This document shows positions 47,392-56,229 of a DNA stretch of 64,000 bases, in pieces. Both the position numbers and the translations under genes were made by a program. The stretch comes from Alicyclobacillus kakegawensis NBRC 103104. GTDB lineage: Bacteria > Bacillota > Bacilli > Alicyclobacillales > Alicyclobacillaceae. The first letter of the stretch is position 1. Every line of letters starts with the position of its first letter. The stretch is taken from the NCBI RefSeq assembly GCF_001552655.1, contig NZ_BCRP01000003.1, positions 180,883 through 244,882 of the forward strand, given 5' to 3'. Below the pieces are notes generated by a model. It was given only the letters and a program-made list of their open reading frames with translations. It was not told the origin of the DNA and did not search any database.

Positions 47392-48171
47392 GTGGTGCTC
47401 CAAGTGGGACAGGAGTATCCGGAAGAAGGAAAGCCGTTATCCGGACAGGTCGCCGTCGTCACCGGTGCCAGCCGCGGCATTGGACGCGCCGTAGCCCTCA
47501 GTCTGGCCGCGGCCGGAGCGCGCGTCATTGTCAATTACCACCGGGCGCAAAAAGAAGCTGAGCGCGTAGCCAACCAATGCCGAGCCCTGGCCGATGGGGC
47601 GTTGGCAGTGCAAGCGGATGTCGCACAACCCGACGAGGTGTCCCGGCTGGTGAGCGCAGCCACAGCGTTGGGCACTCCCTCCATCCTCATCAACAACGCA
47701 GGGATTGCCTGGAACGGGTTGTTTCAAGAGACTCCATGGCAAACTTGGCAACAACTCATCGCAGTGAACCTGACCGGGGTGTATCTATGCACCCAGGCTG
47801 TCCTCCCTTATATGCTGCGTGCAGAATACGGACGCATCATCAACATCGCGTCGGTATGGGGGGTGTCGGGGGGCGCTTGTGAGGCCGCCTACTCCGCCAG
47901 CAAGGGCGGGGTTATCGCTTTGACGCGCGCCCTGGCCAAAGAACTCGGTCGCACCGGAATTACGGTCAACGCGGTCGCTCCAGGAGCTATCGCCACGGAC
48001 ATGACCGCCTCCCTCGCAACGGAAGACGCCTCGCAGCTGCTGGATGAAATCCCAGTGGGACGCATCGGCGCCCCGGAGGAAGTGGCCCACTGTGTGCGCT
48101 TTCTGGCGCTGCCAGCCTCGTCCTACATAACTGGCCAAGTCCTCAGCCCCAGCGGAGGCCTTGTGACTTAG
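47392..48171 (+). CDS. SDR family oxidoreductase, FabG-like
   Basis: This 259-residue short-chain dehydrogenase/reductase has a Rossmann cofactor loop TGASRGIGRA, NNAG in ILINNAGIA, the catalytic Ser-Tyr-Lys (IASVWG, AAYSASKGG), and the C-terminal SPSGGL. The substrate is unknown; the sequence is close to 3-oxoacyl-ACP reductase and YmfI-type enzymes. The first ~15 residues precede the usual N-terminus and the ribosome site is weak, so the start is uncertain. Residue N in VIVNYHRAQ at the cofactor-specificity position is consistent with NADPH. Confidence 0.88.
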   Translation: MVLQVGQEYPEEGKPLSGQVAVVTGASRGIGRAVALSLAAAGARVIVNYHRAQKEAERVANQCRALADGALAVQADVAQPDEVSRLVSAATALGTPSILINNAGIAWNGLFQETPWQTWQQLIAVNLTGVYLCTQAVLPYMLRAEYGRIINIASVWGVSGGACEAAYSASKGGVIALTRALAKELGRTGITVNAVAPGAIATDMTASLATEDASQLLDEIPVGRIGAPEEVAHCVRFLALPASSYITGQVLSPSGGLVT

Positions 48172-48325
48172 CACCTCCGGGCCCCCGCTCCCTAGCCCCC
48201 GCCCGGCACACTCGCCCTGCCTCCCGCGACCGCCTGTGCATTGCTTATCGGAGAATTGTTTTATGAACCATACGCAGTGCCTGCTGGCTAGTCCGGCACA
48301 GGTGCCGCGGAAGGAGGGGGCGGCG

Positions 48326-48844
48326 GTGAGAAACCACGGTTCTAAACGGAATCGAGAGGCCCAAGCCAAACAAAAAACCCGGGCAAGGCGAAAGGCGCAG
48401 CCGCTGCCGGCAGGCATCCGCCCGCGGCTAAACAGAGAAGCCTCCCGACTGGGCATGAATACGGAGGAATACCTGAATTTGCTGCTGACTCTCTCCGAAA
48501 CCCTGCGCGGCGCCCTGGCACAAGAGGACCACATCGACGCCAAACCGTTGTTGGAACTGATGCAAAACCCGTGGTTCCGGACGATGTTGCAGTGGGTGTG
48601 TAAATCGGCCGTGTCCATCGCCAACGGCAATGGAGAACCGAGCGAGGTGGATGAGGGCCAACACCCGCCGCAGGCACCAGATACACCTCCACGCCAACCG
48701 ATGGGGCCCGCCATGCCGCCGTATGCAGAACGGCCTCGGGCAGCAGATGAGCGGGTCCATGAAACCGGGCCAGCCTTGCCAGGTCCGCCTCAGCCCCACT
48801 GGGAGTCACGCCCCCCGTTGCCGGGCTGGCCGTCGATGGGTTGA
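48326..48844 (+). CDS. Basic, proline-rich protein of unknown function
   Basis: This 172-residue protein begins at a GTG with GAAGGAGGGGG upstream. It has a very basic N-terminus (KRNREAQAKQKTRARRK), a short folded-looking core (LNREASRLGMNTEEYLNLLLTLSETL, then NPWFRTMLQWVCK) and a proline-rich tail of about 60 residues. It resembles small helical proteins seen in spore-formers, but no family is recognised. It ends 8 bases before the convergent gerC gene. Confidence 0.62.
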   Translation: MRNHGSKRNREAQAKQKTRARRKAQPLPAGIRPRLNREASRLGMNTEEYLNLLLTLSETLRGALAQEDHIDAKPLLELMQNPWFRTMLQWVCKSAVSIANGNGEPSEVDEGQHPPQAPDTPPRQPMGPAMPPYAERPRAADERVHETGPALPGPPQPHWESRPPLPGWPSMG

Positions 48845-48851
48845 GCCTGCC

Positions 48852-50147
48852 TCATTTCGCCTGACTCGGCATCGCCTGGATGCCGAAACGGCGGATGTTC
48901 AGGTCCACCCGCACGTCGATTTGGGCGGATCGCATCTGCTGACGCCAAGGATACTGAACCATCGCTTGATGGGTAAGAAAATGCGTGCGGAGGCGGCGTG
49001 AGATCGGAATCGGATCCACCTGATATTGATGGTATATCTTTTCCAGAAGCGCCTTCATCTCCTTGGCCATCGATTGATCGAGGTCGCGTTCAATCTGTAG
49101 GCTGAACGGCGACCGCTGCGCGGACGGCTCGACCGCACTGGTCAAATCGGCGTCCAGAGGCACGAGAAAACGCACGCGGGGAGGATTCGTCAGCGTCAAC
49201 TGTTCGCTGGGCGACCGTTCCTTGCGCAAAAACAGGCCTATTGTCTGATTCGGGTGCAGCGGGTCGCGGAAGTCGATTTTTGCGCTGTGCAGCGATCCGT
49301 CCAATATCCGCAGATACAACATCTCCCGCCCGTTCAGGTAGGCAATCAGCTTGTCCCCTTGGAACAGGGCGCCGCCAATCCACTCCACCGGGTTGCCGCC
49401 GGAGCGAGCCACCTGACCAGGATTGAAATCGACTTTCGTCTCCTCGATAGGCCCCCCTGCCTTGTTGCCCCCTTGACCCGTACCGCCGTCCTGGCCGCTC
49501 GACGCTTCGCTTCCGGAGGTCTGGGCCACCTGGCTGTTGACTGCGAAAACAGGCAGCAGGGGGTCCTCGTGCGGATTTTCTATGGCGACCAGAAAATCCT
49601 GCAGTTGTTTGGACGGAAACAACCCATCTCGGTTCCCCATGACGAACAGATTGTCGGCCAGGCGCGCCGTGGAGCGCTCCAGCATCAGGTTGTTATTGTT
49701 AAAAACGTCCAGAGCCCTTCCCTTGGCCACGGCGACGAACAAGGTCCGCCGAAACTCGCGAAAGCGCACCATCGGTTCCAGGGTCTTTTTCAACCCCTCC
49801 TTGGCAAGGCCTTCGCCAAACACCACAATGCTCAAGTGGGACAACGTAACCGTCCGTTCGATGCTCGTGTTGGCCAGGGAGAGAGCCTCCGGAATACTGT
49901 GCACGCGAAATGTCACCGGCTGCGTTCCCTTGCCCTGCTCCTTGCCGCTGCCGCCATTACTCCCCTCGTGGCCTTGGGGCGCAGCGATTTGCAAGGTCAC
50001 GTCGAGCAGGCCGTTAGGTGCCCTGTCGAGACCCACACCGGTGACAAAAGCGAGCTGCTCCAATTCCTGACGGTCAAAACACCCGGTTGACAGGCACAGG
50101 CAACAGACCGCCATTATCCATATCCCGCACTTACGCAGGCGGTGCAT
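48852..50147 (-). CDS. Ger(x)C family spore germination lipoprotein
   Basis: This 431-residue homologue of the GerAC/GerBC/GerKC subunit of nutrient germination receptors has a signal peptide and lipobox (LSTGC, Cys about residue 23). The conserved N-terminal start after it is FDRQELEQLAFVTGVGLD, followed by domains typical of the family (SIERTVTLSHLSIVVFGE). A Gly/Ser-rich insert lies near residue 210-230. ATG 50147 follows GGAAGGTGG. The A and B partner genes are not adjacent, so it may work with subunits encoded elsewhere. Confidence 0.9.
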   Translation of the reverse strand: MHRLRKCGIWIMAVCCLCLSTGCFDRQELEQLAFVTGVGLDRAPNGLLDVTLQIAAPQGHEGSNGGSGKEQGKGTQPVTFRVHSIPEALSLANTSIERTVTLSHLSIVVFGEGLAKEGLKKTLEPMVRFREFRRTLFVAVAKGRALDVFNNNNLMLERSTARLADNLFVMGNRDGLFPSKQLQDFLVAIENPHEDPLLPVFAVNSQVAQTSGSEASSGQDGGTGQGGNKAGGPIEETKVDFNPGQVARSGGNPVEWIGGALFQGDKLIAYLNGREMLYLRILDGSLHSAKIDFRDPLHPNQTIGLFLRKERSPSEQLTLTNPPRVRFLVPLDADLTSAVEPSAQRSPFSLQIERDLDQSMAKEMKALLEKIYHQYQVDPIPISRRLRTHFLTHQAMVQYPWRQQMRSAQIDVRVDLNIRRFGIQAMPSQAK

Positions 50148-50228
50148 CGCTTCGGCCACCTTCCTCCACGGCCGTTAGCTTGCCTCCCAACCCCGCGTTT
50201 ATACCTGCTTTAGCGTATGCGGCGGCCG

Positions 50229-50870
50229 TTATTCGGCCGATTCCAGCCGATCCTCGTGCACACGTTCCAGATTTCCGTACTCGTCAATCCGGTACATGAA
50301 CCCGTGGTCAATCGACTCATTGTCAAACAGCGCGGCCTTGCGGGCCCGCTCAACAATCTGAACGAGAGAGCGGTAATCTTCGACAATCACGTCGTAGTCT
50401 CGATTCAGACGCTGGTATTGTTCCGCCAACTTCTCGTGCTCGCGGGCCAACCCCTCAAATTTGCTCTTCCATTCAGCTGCCTGGCGTTCGGCCGCTCGCC
50501 AGCGCGATGCCCACTGCTGGGCGGTGTTTTTCTCCTGCCGCAAAAAACGCAGCACCTGCGCCCAACTCATCAGCGTCGCCGTGGGGTGATCATAGTCTCC
50601 CCCCTCCAACTGCGCCTGAATCTGTTGCGACTTTCTTTCCTTGCGTTCCTCTTTGGCCCCTTCGATGGAGGGACGGTACTGCTTGCGCACCACCGCGTTC
50701 CAGCGGAACCCGCAGGCCGCAGCCGTTCTCCCCAAGCGCCGGCTGGCTTCGTTGAATCCCGCCAACTGGGTGCTGCCGTCTCGAATATGGCGAAGCACGA
50801 TTTCCGCCAAGAGGGCGTCGTCTTCCTGCGTCCAGGCATCCTGTCGCATCGTCCGTACACTCTGTCGCAT
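50229..50870 (-). CDS. rsfA: RsfA family transcription factor
   Basis: This 213-residue protein has an N-terminal Myb/SANT-like DNA-binding domain ([17 protein letters not shown], then [18 protein letters not shown]). A charged linker and C-terminal coiled coil (about 120-190) follow. RsfA of B. subtilis fine-tunes SigF-dependent genes in the forespore. ATG 50870 follows CAGGAGGC. It is 81 bases upstream of gerC on the same strand and could be co-transcribed with it. Confidence 0.85.
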   Translation of the reverse strand: MRQSVRTMRQDAWTQEDDALLAEIVLRHIRDGSTQLAGFNEASRRLGRTAAACGFRWNAVVRKQYRPSIEGAKEERKERKSQQIQAQLEGGDYDHPTATLMSWAQVLRFLRQEKNTAQQWASRWRAAERQAAEWKSKFEGLAREHEKLAEQYQRLNRDYDVIVEDYRSLVQIVERARKAALFDNESIDHGFMYRIDEYGNLERVHEDRLESAE

Positions 50871-50949
50871 GTCCGATAGCCTCCTGAAAGCGTGCACAAC
50901 TCCCTTGTCTCTTTATCCGTTATTCCCAAATAACGATAGATTTAAACAA

Positions 50950-50980
50950 TCAAAGAGGGTCGGCGCACGCTCCGACCCTC
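50950..50980 (-). terminator. Rho-independent terminator after the nifZ-thiI group
   Basis: GAGGGTCGG pairs with CCGACCCTC and is followed by TTTGATTGTTT on the minus strand. It lies 20 bases beyond the stop of the 75-residue gene. Confidence 0.8.
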
Positions 50981-51000
50981 ATATGCCCAAAACCTCTTCC

Positions 51001-51228
51001 TCAGGGAACCATTTTGCGCAAGCCGCGCCGGCGATAAATCGCGGGCTCGCAACCGTTGACCATGCGAAACGCGGCCACGCGGCGGGAGTTGGCCCACGGA
51101 CGCCACCGGAGGACCCGCCACAATATAGCCGCCGCCAACACCGCCCGGCTGCGCCTGAGCACCTGCTGCAGCGTGTAGCCAAGCGCAAGCCAGAGAAACA
51201 ATCGATAGACCGTCTTCCATGTCTGCAT
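51001..51228 (-). CDS. Small hydrophobic/basic protein downstream of thiI
   Basis: This 75-residue protein has a hydrophobic N-terminal half (TVYRLFLWLALGYTLQ) and a strongly basic second half. ATG 51228 lies nine bases after GGGGGAGG. It is 47 bases after thiI and just before a terminator, so it is probably the last gene of the nifZ-thiI transcript. Unknown function. Two other frames in this stretch are open but lack a comparable start site. Confidence 0.55.
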   Translation of the reverse strand: MQTWKTVYRLFLWLALGYTLQQVLRRSRAVLAAAILWRVLRWRPWANSRRVAAFRMVNGCEPAIYRRRGLRKMVP

Positions 51229-51275
51229 CTCCATCGGCCTCCCCCATGACTGTAGGGTGGCCGACTCGTGTAGGC

Positions 51276-52463
51276 TCAATCCCCTCCTCGCGCCACGAAG
51301 GTTTTCGTCTCCAAGGTGTCCACGCACTCCCTTACCAACCGATCAATATCCAGGCCCGTCTCCGCCCGCTCCGCTTCCTCCGGCCGCGGTTTGGTACGCG
51401 GTCGCTTGGGTACAAAGATGGTGCAGCAATCCTCGTACGGGAGCACGGATATGTCGTACGTGCCGATTTCGCGCGCCCGGCGAATGATATCCACCTTGTC
51501 CTCGGCTACCAGCGGCCTGAGGATGGGCACGTTTGTCACCACATTGATGGTCCGCAGACTTTCCAACGTTTGGCTGGCCACCTGACCCAGGCTTTCTCCG
51601 GTGCACAGCGCCAAGAGCCGGCGCTTGCGGGCAATCGTATCGGCTATGCGCAGCATCATGCGGCGCATCACCGTGATGCCCAGCTCTTCCGGGCAGGCCT
51701 TGCGGATGGCCGTTTGGACTTCGGTGAAATGGACCACGTGCAGCTTCACTTCGCCTCCCCAGTTCGCCAGGATCTGCGCCAGGTCCTCGACTTTTTGCAG
51801 GGCGCGCTCACTGGTGAATGGAAAGCTGTGAAAGTGTATGGCCTCCAGCCGCACCCCCCGTTTCATCGCCAACCACCCGGCCACAGGGCTGTCGATGCCT
51901 CCGGAGAGGAGCAGGCCCACCCGTCCGCTCATGCCGACAGGAAGCCCCCCTACGGCCGGGATTTTCCGGCCGTATATCAGCGCCTCCTGATCTCGAATCT
52001 CCACGTAAGCGGTGAGAGCCGGATTGTGTACGTCCACTTTCCAACCGGTAGCCCGCGGCAGCACCAGTGCGCCCAGCCGTTGCGCGAGTTCCGGAGAAGT
52101 CAATGGATAGCGTTTGTTGGCGCGTTTCACTTCCAATTTAAAAGTCTTGGCCGTCTCGTGCTGCTGTTCATGCGAATGCAACAGTTCCAACACCTGGTCC
52201 CGGATCTCGTTCAGATCCAGGCCACACACCTGGACGGGACTCAATGAGACCAGGCCAAACACGCGCTGCAACCGCTCCGTCACCGCATCGACGGGTGCCC
52301 CGTTGAGGTCCACCGACAGCCTGGAGCCGACACGCCGAATCTCCACCTGCGGCCACGCTGTCAGGGCCCGCTTCATGTTGTGCACCAATAGCCGTTCAAA
52401 CTGGGAACGGTTCTTTCCTTTGAGCGCAATCTCGCCATAACGCGCGATAACGTGATCGACCAT
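51276..52463 (-). CDS. thiI: tRNA 4-thiouridine synthase ThiI
   Basis: This 395-residue enzyme transfers sulfur to U8 of tRNA. An N-terminal ferredoxin-like and THUMP domain (about 1-165) is followed by the PP-loop ATPase motif LLSGGIDSPVAGW. The C-terminal rhodanese domain of the E. coli enzyme is absent, as in Bacillus, where the neighbouring NifZ supplies sulfur directly. Start ATG 52463 (VDHVIARYGEI). Confidence 0.95.
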   Translation of the reverse strand: MVDHVIARYGEIALKGKNRSQFERLLVHNMKRALTAWPQVEIRRVGSRLSVDLNGAPVDAVTERLQRVFGLVSLSPVQVCGLDLNEIRDQVLELLHSHEQQHETAKTFKLEVKRANKRYPLTSPELAQRLGALVLPRATGWKVDVHNPALTAYVEIRDQEALIYGRKIPAVGGLPVGMSGRVGLLLSGGIDSPVAGWLAMKRGVRLEAIHFHSFPFTSERALQKVEDLAQILANWGGEVKLHVVHFTEVQTAIRKACPEELGITVMRRMMLRIADTIARKRRLLALCTGESLGQVASQTLESLRTINVVTNVPILRPLVAEDKVDIIRRAREIGTYDISVLPYEDCCTIFVPKRPRTKPRPEEAERAETGLDIDRLVRECVDTLETKTFVARGGD

Positions 52464-52526
52464 CTTCAGGCCCAACCTTTCCTTGATGCATCCCCGGTAC
52501 CGTACGAGCCCCGCGCCCTCAGTGAC

Positions 52527-53669
52527 TCACAGAATACTGCGAAGCCAGTGTGTTTGTTCCCGTATCACGTCCAAGGCCTGAGCAACCTGCTCGGACGTGG
52601 TCCAGCGGGTCAGCGAGATGCGAATCGCCCCCTCCACCGCCGAATCACTCAGGCCCATCGCCACCAGCACATGACTCTGGGTGGCGTGCCCTCCTTTGCT
52701 GGAACAGGCCGATCCGGTCGAGACAAACAATCCCTTCGACTCCAACGCGTGCACCAGAACCTCGCCTCTCAAGCCTGGAAACGATACGTTCACAATGTAA
52801 GGAGAACGCTCCTGCGGGAGGTGAAGTTCGCATCCAGGGATCTCCCGCAGCCCGGCGACGAGCTGCTGGTTCAACGCGGACACGTGCTCCCAAGCCGCCT
52901 CCACTCCGTCGCTCATGACTTCCACGGCGGCAGAGAAAGCGGCGATTCCCAACACGTTCTCGGTCCCGGATCGCAGCCCGAACTCCTGGCCACCGCCGTA
53001 GACCACAGGTTCCACACGCACGCCGTCGCGCAGGTACAAGGCACCGATTCCTTTGGGAGCGCCCAGTTTGTGGCCCGAAACGGTGTATAAATCGGCCCGC
53101 GCTTCCCGCACCGGATATGGTATTTTGCCAAACGCCTGGATCCCGTCCACGTGAAAACGCACCTTCGGGTTGTCCGCCAGCGCTTTGCCAATCTGCTCCA
53201 CGGGCATGCGGGCGCCCGTTTCATTGTTCACGTGCATCACCGAGACCAGGACCGTATCGTCGCGCACAGCCGCCAACACGTCTTTGGCGGCCACGCAGCC
53301 GTCCGGCTGCGGCGGCACGTATGTTACTTCATACCCTTGTCTTTCCAGAGCCCGCAGGGGTTCCAGAACCGATGGATGCTCCACCGCCGTGGTGACGACA
53401 TGGCGGCCGCGACCAGACAACATACGCGCGGTGCCGAGCAGGGCCAGGTTGTTGGCCTCCGTGCCGCTGCCCGTGAAGACAACCGTCCCTCCGGCCGCCC
53501 CCATCATGCGCAAAACCTGCCGACGCGCATTGGACACGACCTCCTCCGCCTCAATGCCCTTTCGGTGCAGGGAGGAGGGGTTGCCAAAGATCGCCATGCG
53601 CTCTTTGATCACGTCCTGCACATGCGGCAAAAGCGGCGTTGTCGCCGCGTTGTCGAAGTAAAGTTCCAT
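52527..53669 (-). CDS. nifZ: Cysteine desulfurase, NifS-like (NifZ type)
   Basis: This 380-residue PLP enzyme converts cysteine to alanine and a persulfide. The PLP lysine lies in SGHKLGAPKG, the PLP-contact histidine in AVEHPSV, and the catalytic cysteine in STGSACSSKGG. The adjacent thiI gene points to a dedicated sulfur donor for tRNA thiolation, as for B. subtilis NifZ. ATG 53669 follows GGAGTGG. Confidence 0.93.
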   Translation of the reverse strand: MELYFDNAATTPLLPHVQDVIKERMAIFGNPSSLHRKGIEAEEVVSNARRQVLRMMGAAGGTVVFTGSGTEANNLALLGTARMLSGRGRHVVTTAVEHPSVLEPLRALERQGYEVTYVPPQPDGCVAAKDVLAAVRDDTVLVSVMHVNNETGARMPVEQIGKALADNPKVRFHVDGIQAFGKIPYPVREARADLYTVSGHKLGAPKGIGALYLRDGVRVEPVVYGGGQEFGLRSGTENVLGIAAFSAAVEVMSDGVEAAWEHVSALNQQLVAGLREIPGCELHLPQERSPYIVNVSFPGLRGEVLVHALESKGLFVSTGSACSSKGGHATQSHVLVAMGLSDSAVEGAIRISLTRWTTSEQVAQALDVIREQTHWLRSIL

Positions 53670-53706
53670 CCACTCCAGCCCCTTTTGCGATACAACATTC
53701 TAACAC

Positions 53707-53759
53707 AAAAACCGGACGAGCCACATGGGCTGGGTCAGCCCATGGAGGACAGGTCCGGT
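53707..53759 (-). terminator. Rho-independent terminator after gapB
   Basis: The outer stem ACCGGAC/GTCCGGT encloses a second stem CCATGGGCTG/CAGCCCATGTGG and is followed by TTTTTGTG on the minus strand. Confidence 0.9.
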
Positions 53760-53808
53760 GAAGTCGTTCCGCTGGGAAACGGCGGGATGGGACAGTACGG
53801 AGAAAGAC

Positions 53809-54873
53809 CTACCAGGCGGTCCCGGCAATGGTCCGTGTCGACCCAACCGGGGCCTCCTCGCCAACGGGTGCGGCCACGCGTTTGGCCAGGTCCACCATCC
53901 GGCAGGCGTAACCCCATTCATTGTCGTACCAGGCCAACAGCTTCACTTGGCGCCCACCGACGACCATGGTCGCCGTGGCGTCGACGATGGCGGACCTCGC
54001 ATCCCCATTGAAGTCCACGGAGACGAGCGGGTCGTCGACGACGCCCAGAACGCCCGCCAGCTCCCGATTGGCGGCGTCACGCAGCGCCGTGTTCACCGTC
54101 TGCGCCGAGACATCGGTGGTCAACCGCAGGACGCAGTCCAACAGGGACACATTGGGAGTGGGAACACGTACGGCTATCCCGTCCAAACGCCCCTGCAGTT
54201 CGGGCAGCACCAAGCCGATGGCTCGCGCTGCCCCGGTGCTGGTGGGGATGATGGATTGTCCACAGGCGCGCGCCCGGCGCCAGTCCGAGTGCGGGTTGTC
54301 CAGATTGCGTTGGTCGTTCGTATAGGCATGGATGGCGGTCACCAAACCACTTTCAATCCCGAACACTTGGTGCAACACCTTGGCCACTGGCGCCAGGCAG
54401 TTGGTGGTACACGACGCACCGGACACAATGTGATGACGATGCGCGTCGTACATATCCTCATTGACCCCGACCACAATTGTCACATCCGCGTCATCCGGGG
54501 ATTTCATCGGCGCTGTCACCACCACCTTGCGCGCCCCTTGCTCCAAGTGCAGAGCGGCTCCATCCCGGGTCCGAAAGCGGCCAGTGGCCTCCACCACCAC
54601 ATCCACCTGCAGCTCCTCCCATGGCAGTTCGTGTGGATGTCGAGTGTTGAAAACGTGGGTTTCGCGCCCGTTCATCGTCCACCCCGCCGCTGTTCGCTCC
54701 AGAGGCTCCAAAAAGCGGCCATGGACCGAGTCATAACGCAGGAGATGCATCAGCGTGTCCGCATCCGCAGTTCCGTTGACAGCCACAACCAAAATGTCGT
54801 CCAACTCCGCGGCCCGCCGGTAGACCATACGACCTATCCGTCCAAAGCCATTGATGGCCATTCGGATCGCCAT
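53809..54873 (-). CDS. gapB: Glyceraldehyde-3-phosphate dehydrogenase, GapB type
   Basis: This 354-residue enzyme has the N-terminal Rossmann start INGFGRIGRM, the catalytic cysteine in SGASCTTNCLAP, and the conserved NEWGYACRM near the end. At the cofactor-selecting position the sequence is AVNGTADADTL; the aspartate that confers NAD specificity in glycolytic GapA is absent, which points to an NADP-preferring, gluconeogenic GapB-type enzyme. The ATG at 54873 is 13 bases after GGAG, rather far. No glycolytic operon surrounds it. Confidence 0.92.
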   Translation of the reverse strand: MAIRMAINGFGRIGRMVYRRAAELDDILVVAVNGTADADTLMHLLRYDSVHGRFLEPLERTAAGWTMNGRETHVFNTRHPHELPWEELQVDVVVEATGRFRTRDGAALHLEQGARKVVVTAPMKSPDDADVTIVVGVNEDMYDAHRHHIVSGASCTTNCLAPVAKVLHQVFGIESGLVTAIHAYTNDQRNLDNPHSDWRRARACGQSIIPTSTGAARAIGLVLPELQGRLDGIAVRVPTPNVSLLDCVLRLTTDVSAQTVNTALRDAANRELAGVLGVVDDPLVSVDFNGDARSAIVDATATMVVGGRQVKLLAWYDNEWGYACRMVDLAKRVAAPVGEEAPVGSTRTIAGTAW

Positions 54874-55023
54874 GTCCGTGTCACCGCTCCTTCACATACA
54901 GGCTGATAGTTCCGCCCTTTATATTACGCAATATCCCTGTTTTATTCCATACTATAATTTGATTTCAGGTCAATTATAATGTCATATTTGGGGTATCCGG
55001 CGACACATGTGGAGGCATAATCG
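54874..55023 (-). promoter_or_regulatory. AT-rich upstream region of gapB
   Basis: This roughly 150-base region is much richer in A+T than its surroundings. On the minus strand it contains TTGACC followed by TATAGT and TATGGA at irregular spacings, and an inverted repeat ATATT-GCGT-AATAT about 55 bases before the start. In B. subtilis gapB is repressed by CcpN; I could not match a full CcpN site. No gene is visible here. Confidence 0.35.
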
Positions 55024-55053
55024 AAAAAAAGAAGCGCCTGTCCGGACAGGCGC
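55024..55053 (-). terminator. Rho-independent terminator after the midA miniprotein
   Basis: The 20-base palindrome GCGCCTGTCCGGACAGGCGC is followed by TTCTTTTTTT on the minus strand. It ends the clpP-midA-miniprotein group. Confidence 0.93.
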
Positions 55054-55080
55054 CATCTCTTTTGGATAGAATGTATATCT

Positions 55081-55167
55081 TCAGCGCATGGAGAAAACGT
55101 AGTGCAGCCCCAGCACCAGGAACAGCACCCCCGCGACTAGACAGACGACGGCCAATCCCCGCAGCAC
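55081..55167 (-). CDS. 28-residue single-span membrane miniprotein
   Basis: A GTG at 55167 follows GGGGGAGTGAAGACAT and opens a 28-codon frame encoding a basic start (MLRG), one hydrophobic span (LAVVCLVAGVLFLVLGL) and a short positively charged end (SMR). It begins 6 bases after the midA stop and ends 28 bases before a strong terminator, so it fills the space exactly. It is too short for most gene finders. Function unknown. Confidence 0.6.
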   Translation of the reverse strand: MLRGLAVVCLVAGVLFLVLGLHYVFSMR

Positions 55168-55173
55168 ATGTCT

Positions 55174-56226
55174 TCACTCCCCCGCCCGGAGCTCCAAGAC
55201 AGAAAACCGCTCACCCATGAACGTGGGCAATGTCAAGCGCTTTATTTGCTCTGCCACGTTCGGCCACGCGGCCGTGGCGGCCAGCGCCTCGGCTGCTTGC
55301 AAAATACCTTCGTGAAGCAAAAATTGCCCCTGCGAGCGGAGCGGCAAAACGGTAAACCCGGACGCTGCAGCGGTTTCCCGTACTTGCGTCCAGTTGACGT
55401 CCGCAGTCACATCCACAGCTCCCGGACAGTCCAGGATAGCGTCCAGGTCAAGCACCCGGTGGCCCTGATACCCGCGCAGAGTCCCGTTTGGCCGCACCCC
55501 AGCCTGCCACTCCTCCCTGGTGATGCCATAGTCGAAAAAGACGCAGGACAGCGGAACGGCCATCCTGCGCAGGTGATGAAAAAATTCGGTCAACGATACC
55601 GCAACCTCCGCCTGGCAGTTCACGGGACAGTCGACGTAACGATAGGCCAGATCCGTCACTAGGCCATCCGTTGGCCGCCAAATCAACGCCAGGCGGTTGC
55701 GGGCTTCATCCCAAACCACCCAGGCCTGGTCCCAGCCGTCGCGTCTGCGGCGAACACGCTCCACCGGCAAGGCGTCCAGCACCTCATTGCCCACCACCAG
55801 CGTGGGCCAATCCGCCAGGATGTCGTCCCACACCACCTCGGGAAAGGTGCGCAGGCGTTCACGCTGCAGACGCCGCAACCCGGGCGCCCGCTCAACAAGG
55901 ACATACCGCAACTCACAAACCTTGTCCATTTGCGTCCGCCAGGCGGAGAGAAAAGCTTGCGCGAACTCGCCCTGGCCAGGGCCGATTTCGACCACCTGCA
56001 GGTATCGCGGTCGTCGCCACCGCCGCCAAACCCGCTCCGCCCACAAAGCCAGCGTGTGGGCAAACAGAGGCATCCCGGAAGCGGTGTAAAAATCGCCGCC
56101 CTCTTCACCGATGCGGACACGCCGGTTATAGTACCCGTCCTCCCCGTACAGGGCCAGGCTCATGAAGCGGGCGAACGTAAGCCCGCCCGCCCTTCGCACC
56201 TCTTGTACCAGACCCGCAGCCACCAT
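55174..56226 (-). CDS. MidA/NDUFAF7 family SAM-dependent methyltransferase
   Basis: This 350-residue protein of the DUF185/MidA family has a conserved N-terminal segment SLALYGEDGYY and GGDFYTASGM. It also has the SAM-binding motif VVEIGPGQGEFA and VVGNEVLDALPVE. The eukaryotic relative NDUFAF7 methylates an arginine in complex I; the bacterial substrate is not established. ATG 56226 lies 3 bases after clpP, with only a weak site, so its translation may depend on clpP. Confidence 0.9.
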   Translation of the reverse strand: MVAAGLVQEVRRAGGLTFARFMSLALYGEDGYYNRRVRIGEEGGDFYTASGMPLFAHTLALWAERVWRRWRRPRYLQVVEIGPGQGEFAQAFLSAWRTQMDKVCELRYVLVERAPGLRRLQRERLRTFPEVVWDDILADWPTLVVGNEVLDALPVERVRRRRDGWDQAWVVWDEARNRLALIWRPTDGLVTDLAYRYVDCPVNCQAEVAVSLTEFFHHLRRMAVPLSCVFFDYGITREEWQAGVRPNGTLRGYQGHRVLDLDAILDCPGAVDVTADVNWTQVRETAAASGFTVLPLRSQGQFLLHEGILQAAEALAATAAWPNVAEQIKRLTLPTFMGERFSVLELRAGE

Positions 56227-56229
56227 GCC

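Noticed and set aside
50942..51247. 101-codon minus-strand frame overlapping the 75-residue gene
   Set aside because: It runs through the terminator hairpin and has a Gly/Arg-rich composition typical of a shadow frame.
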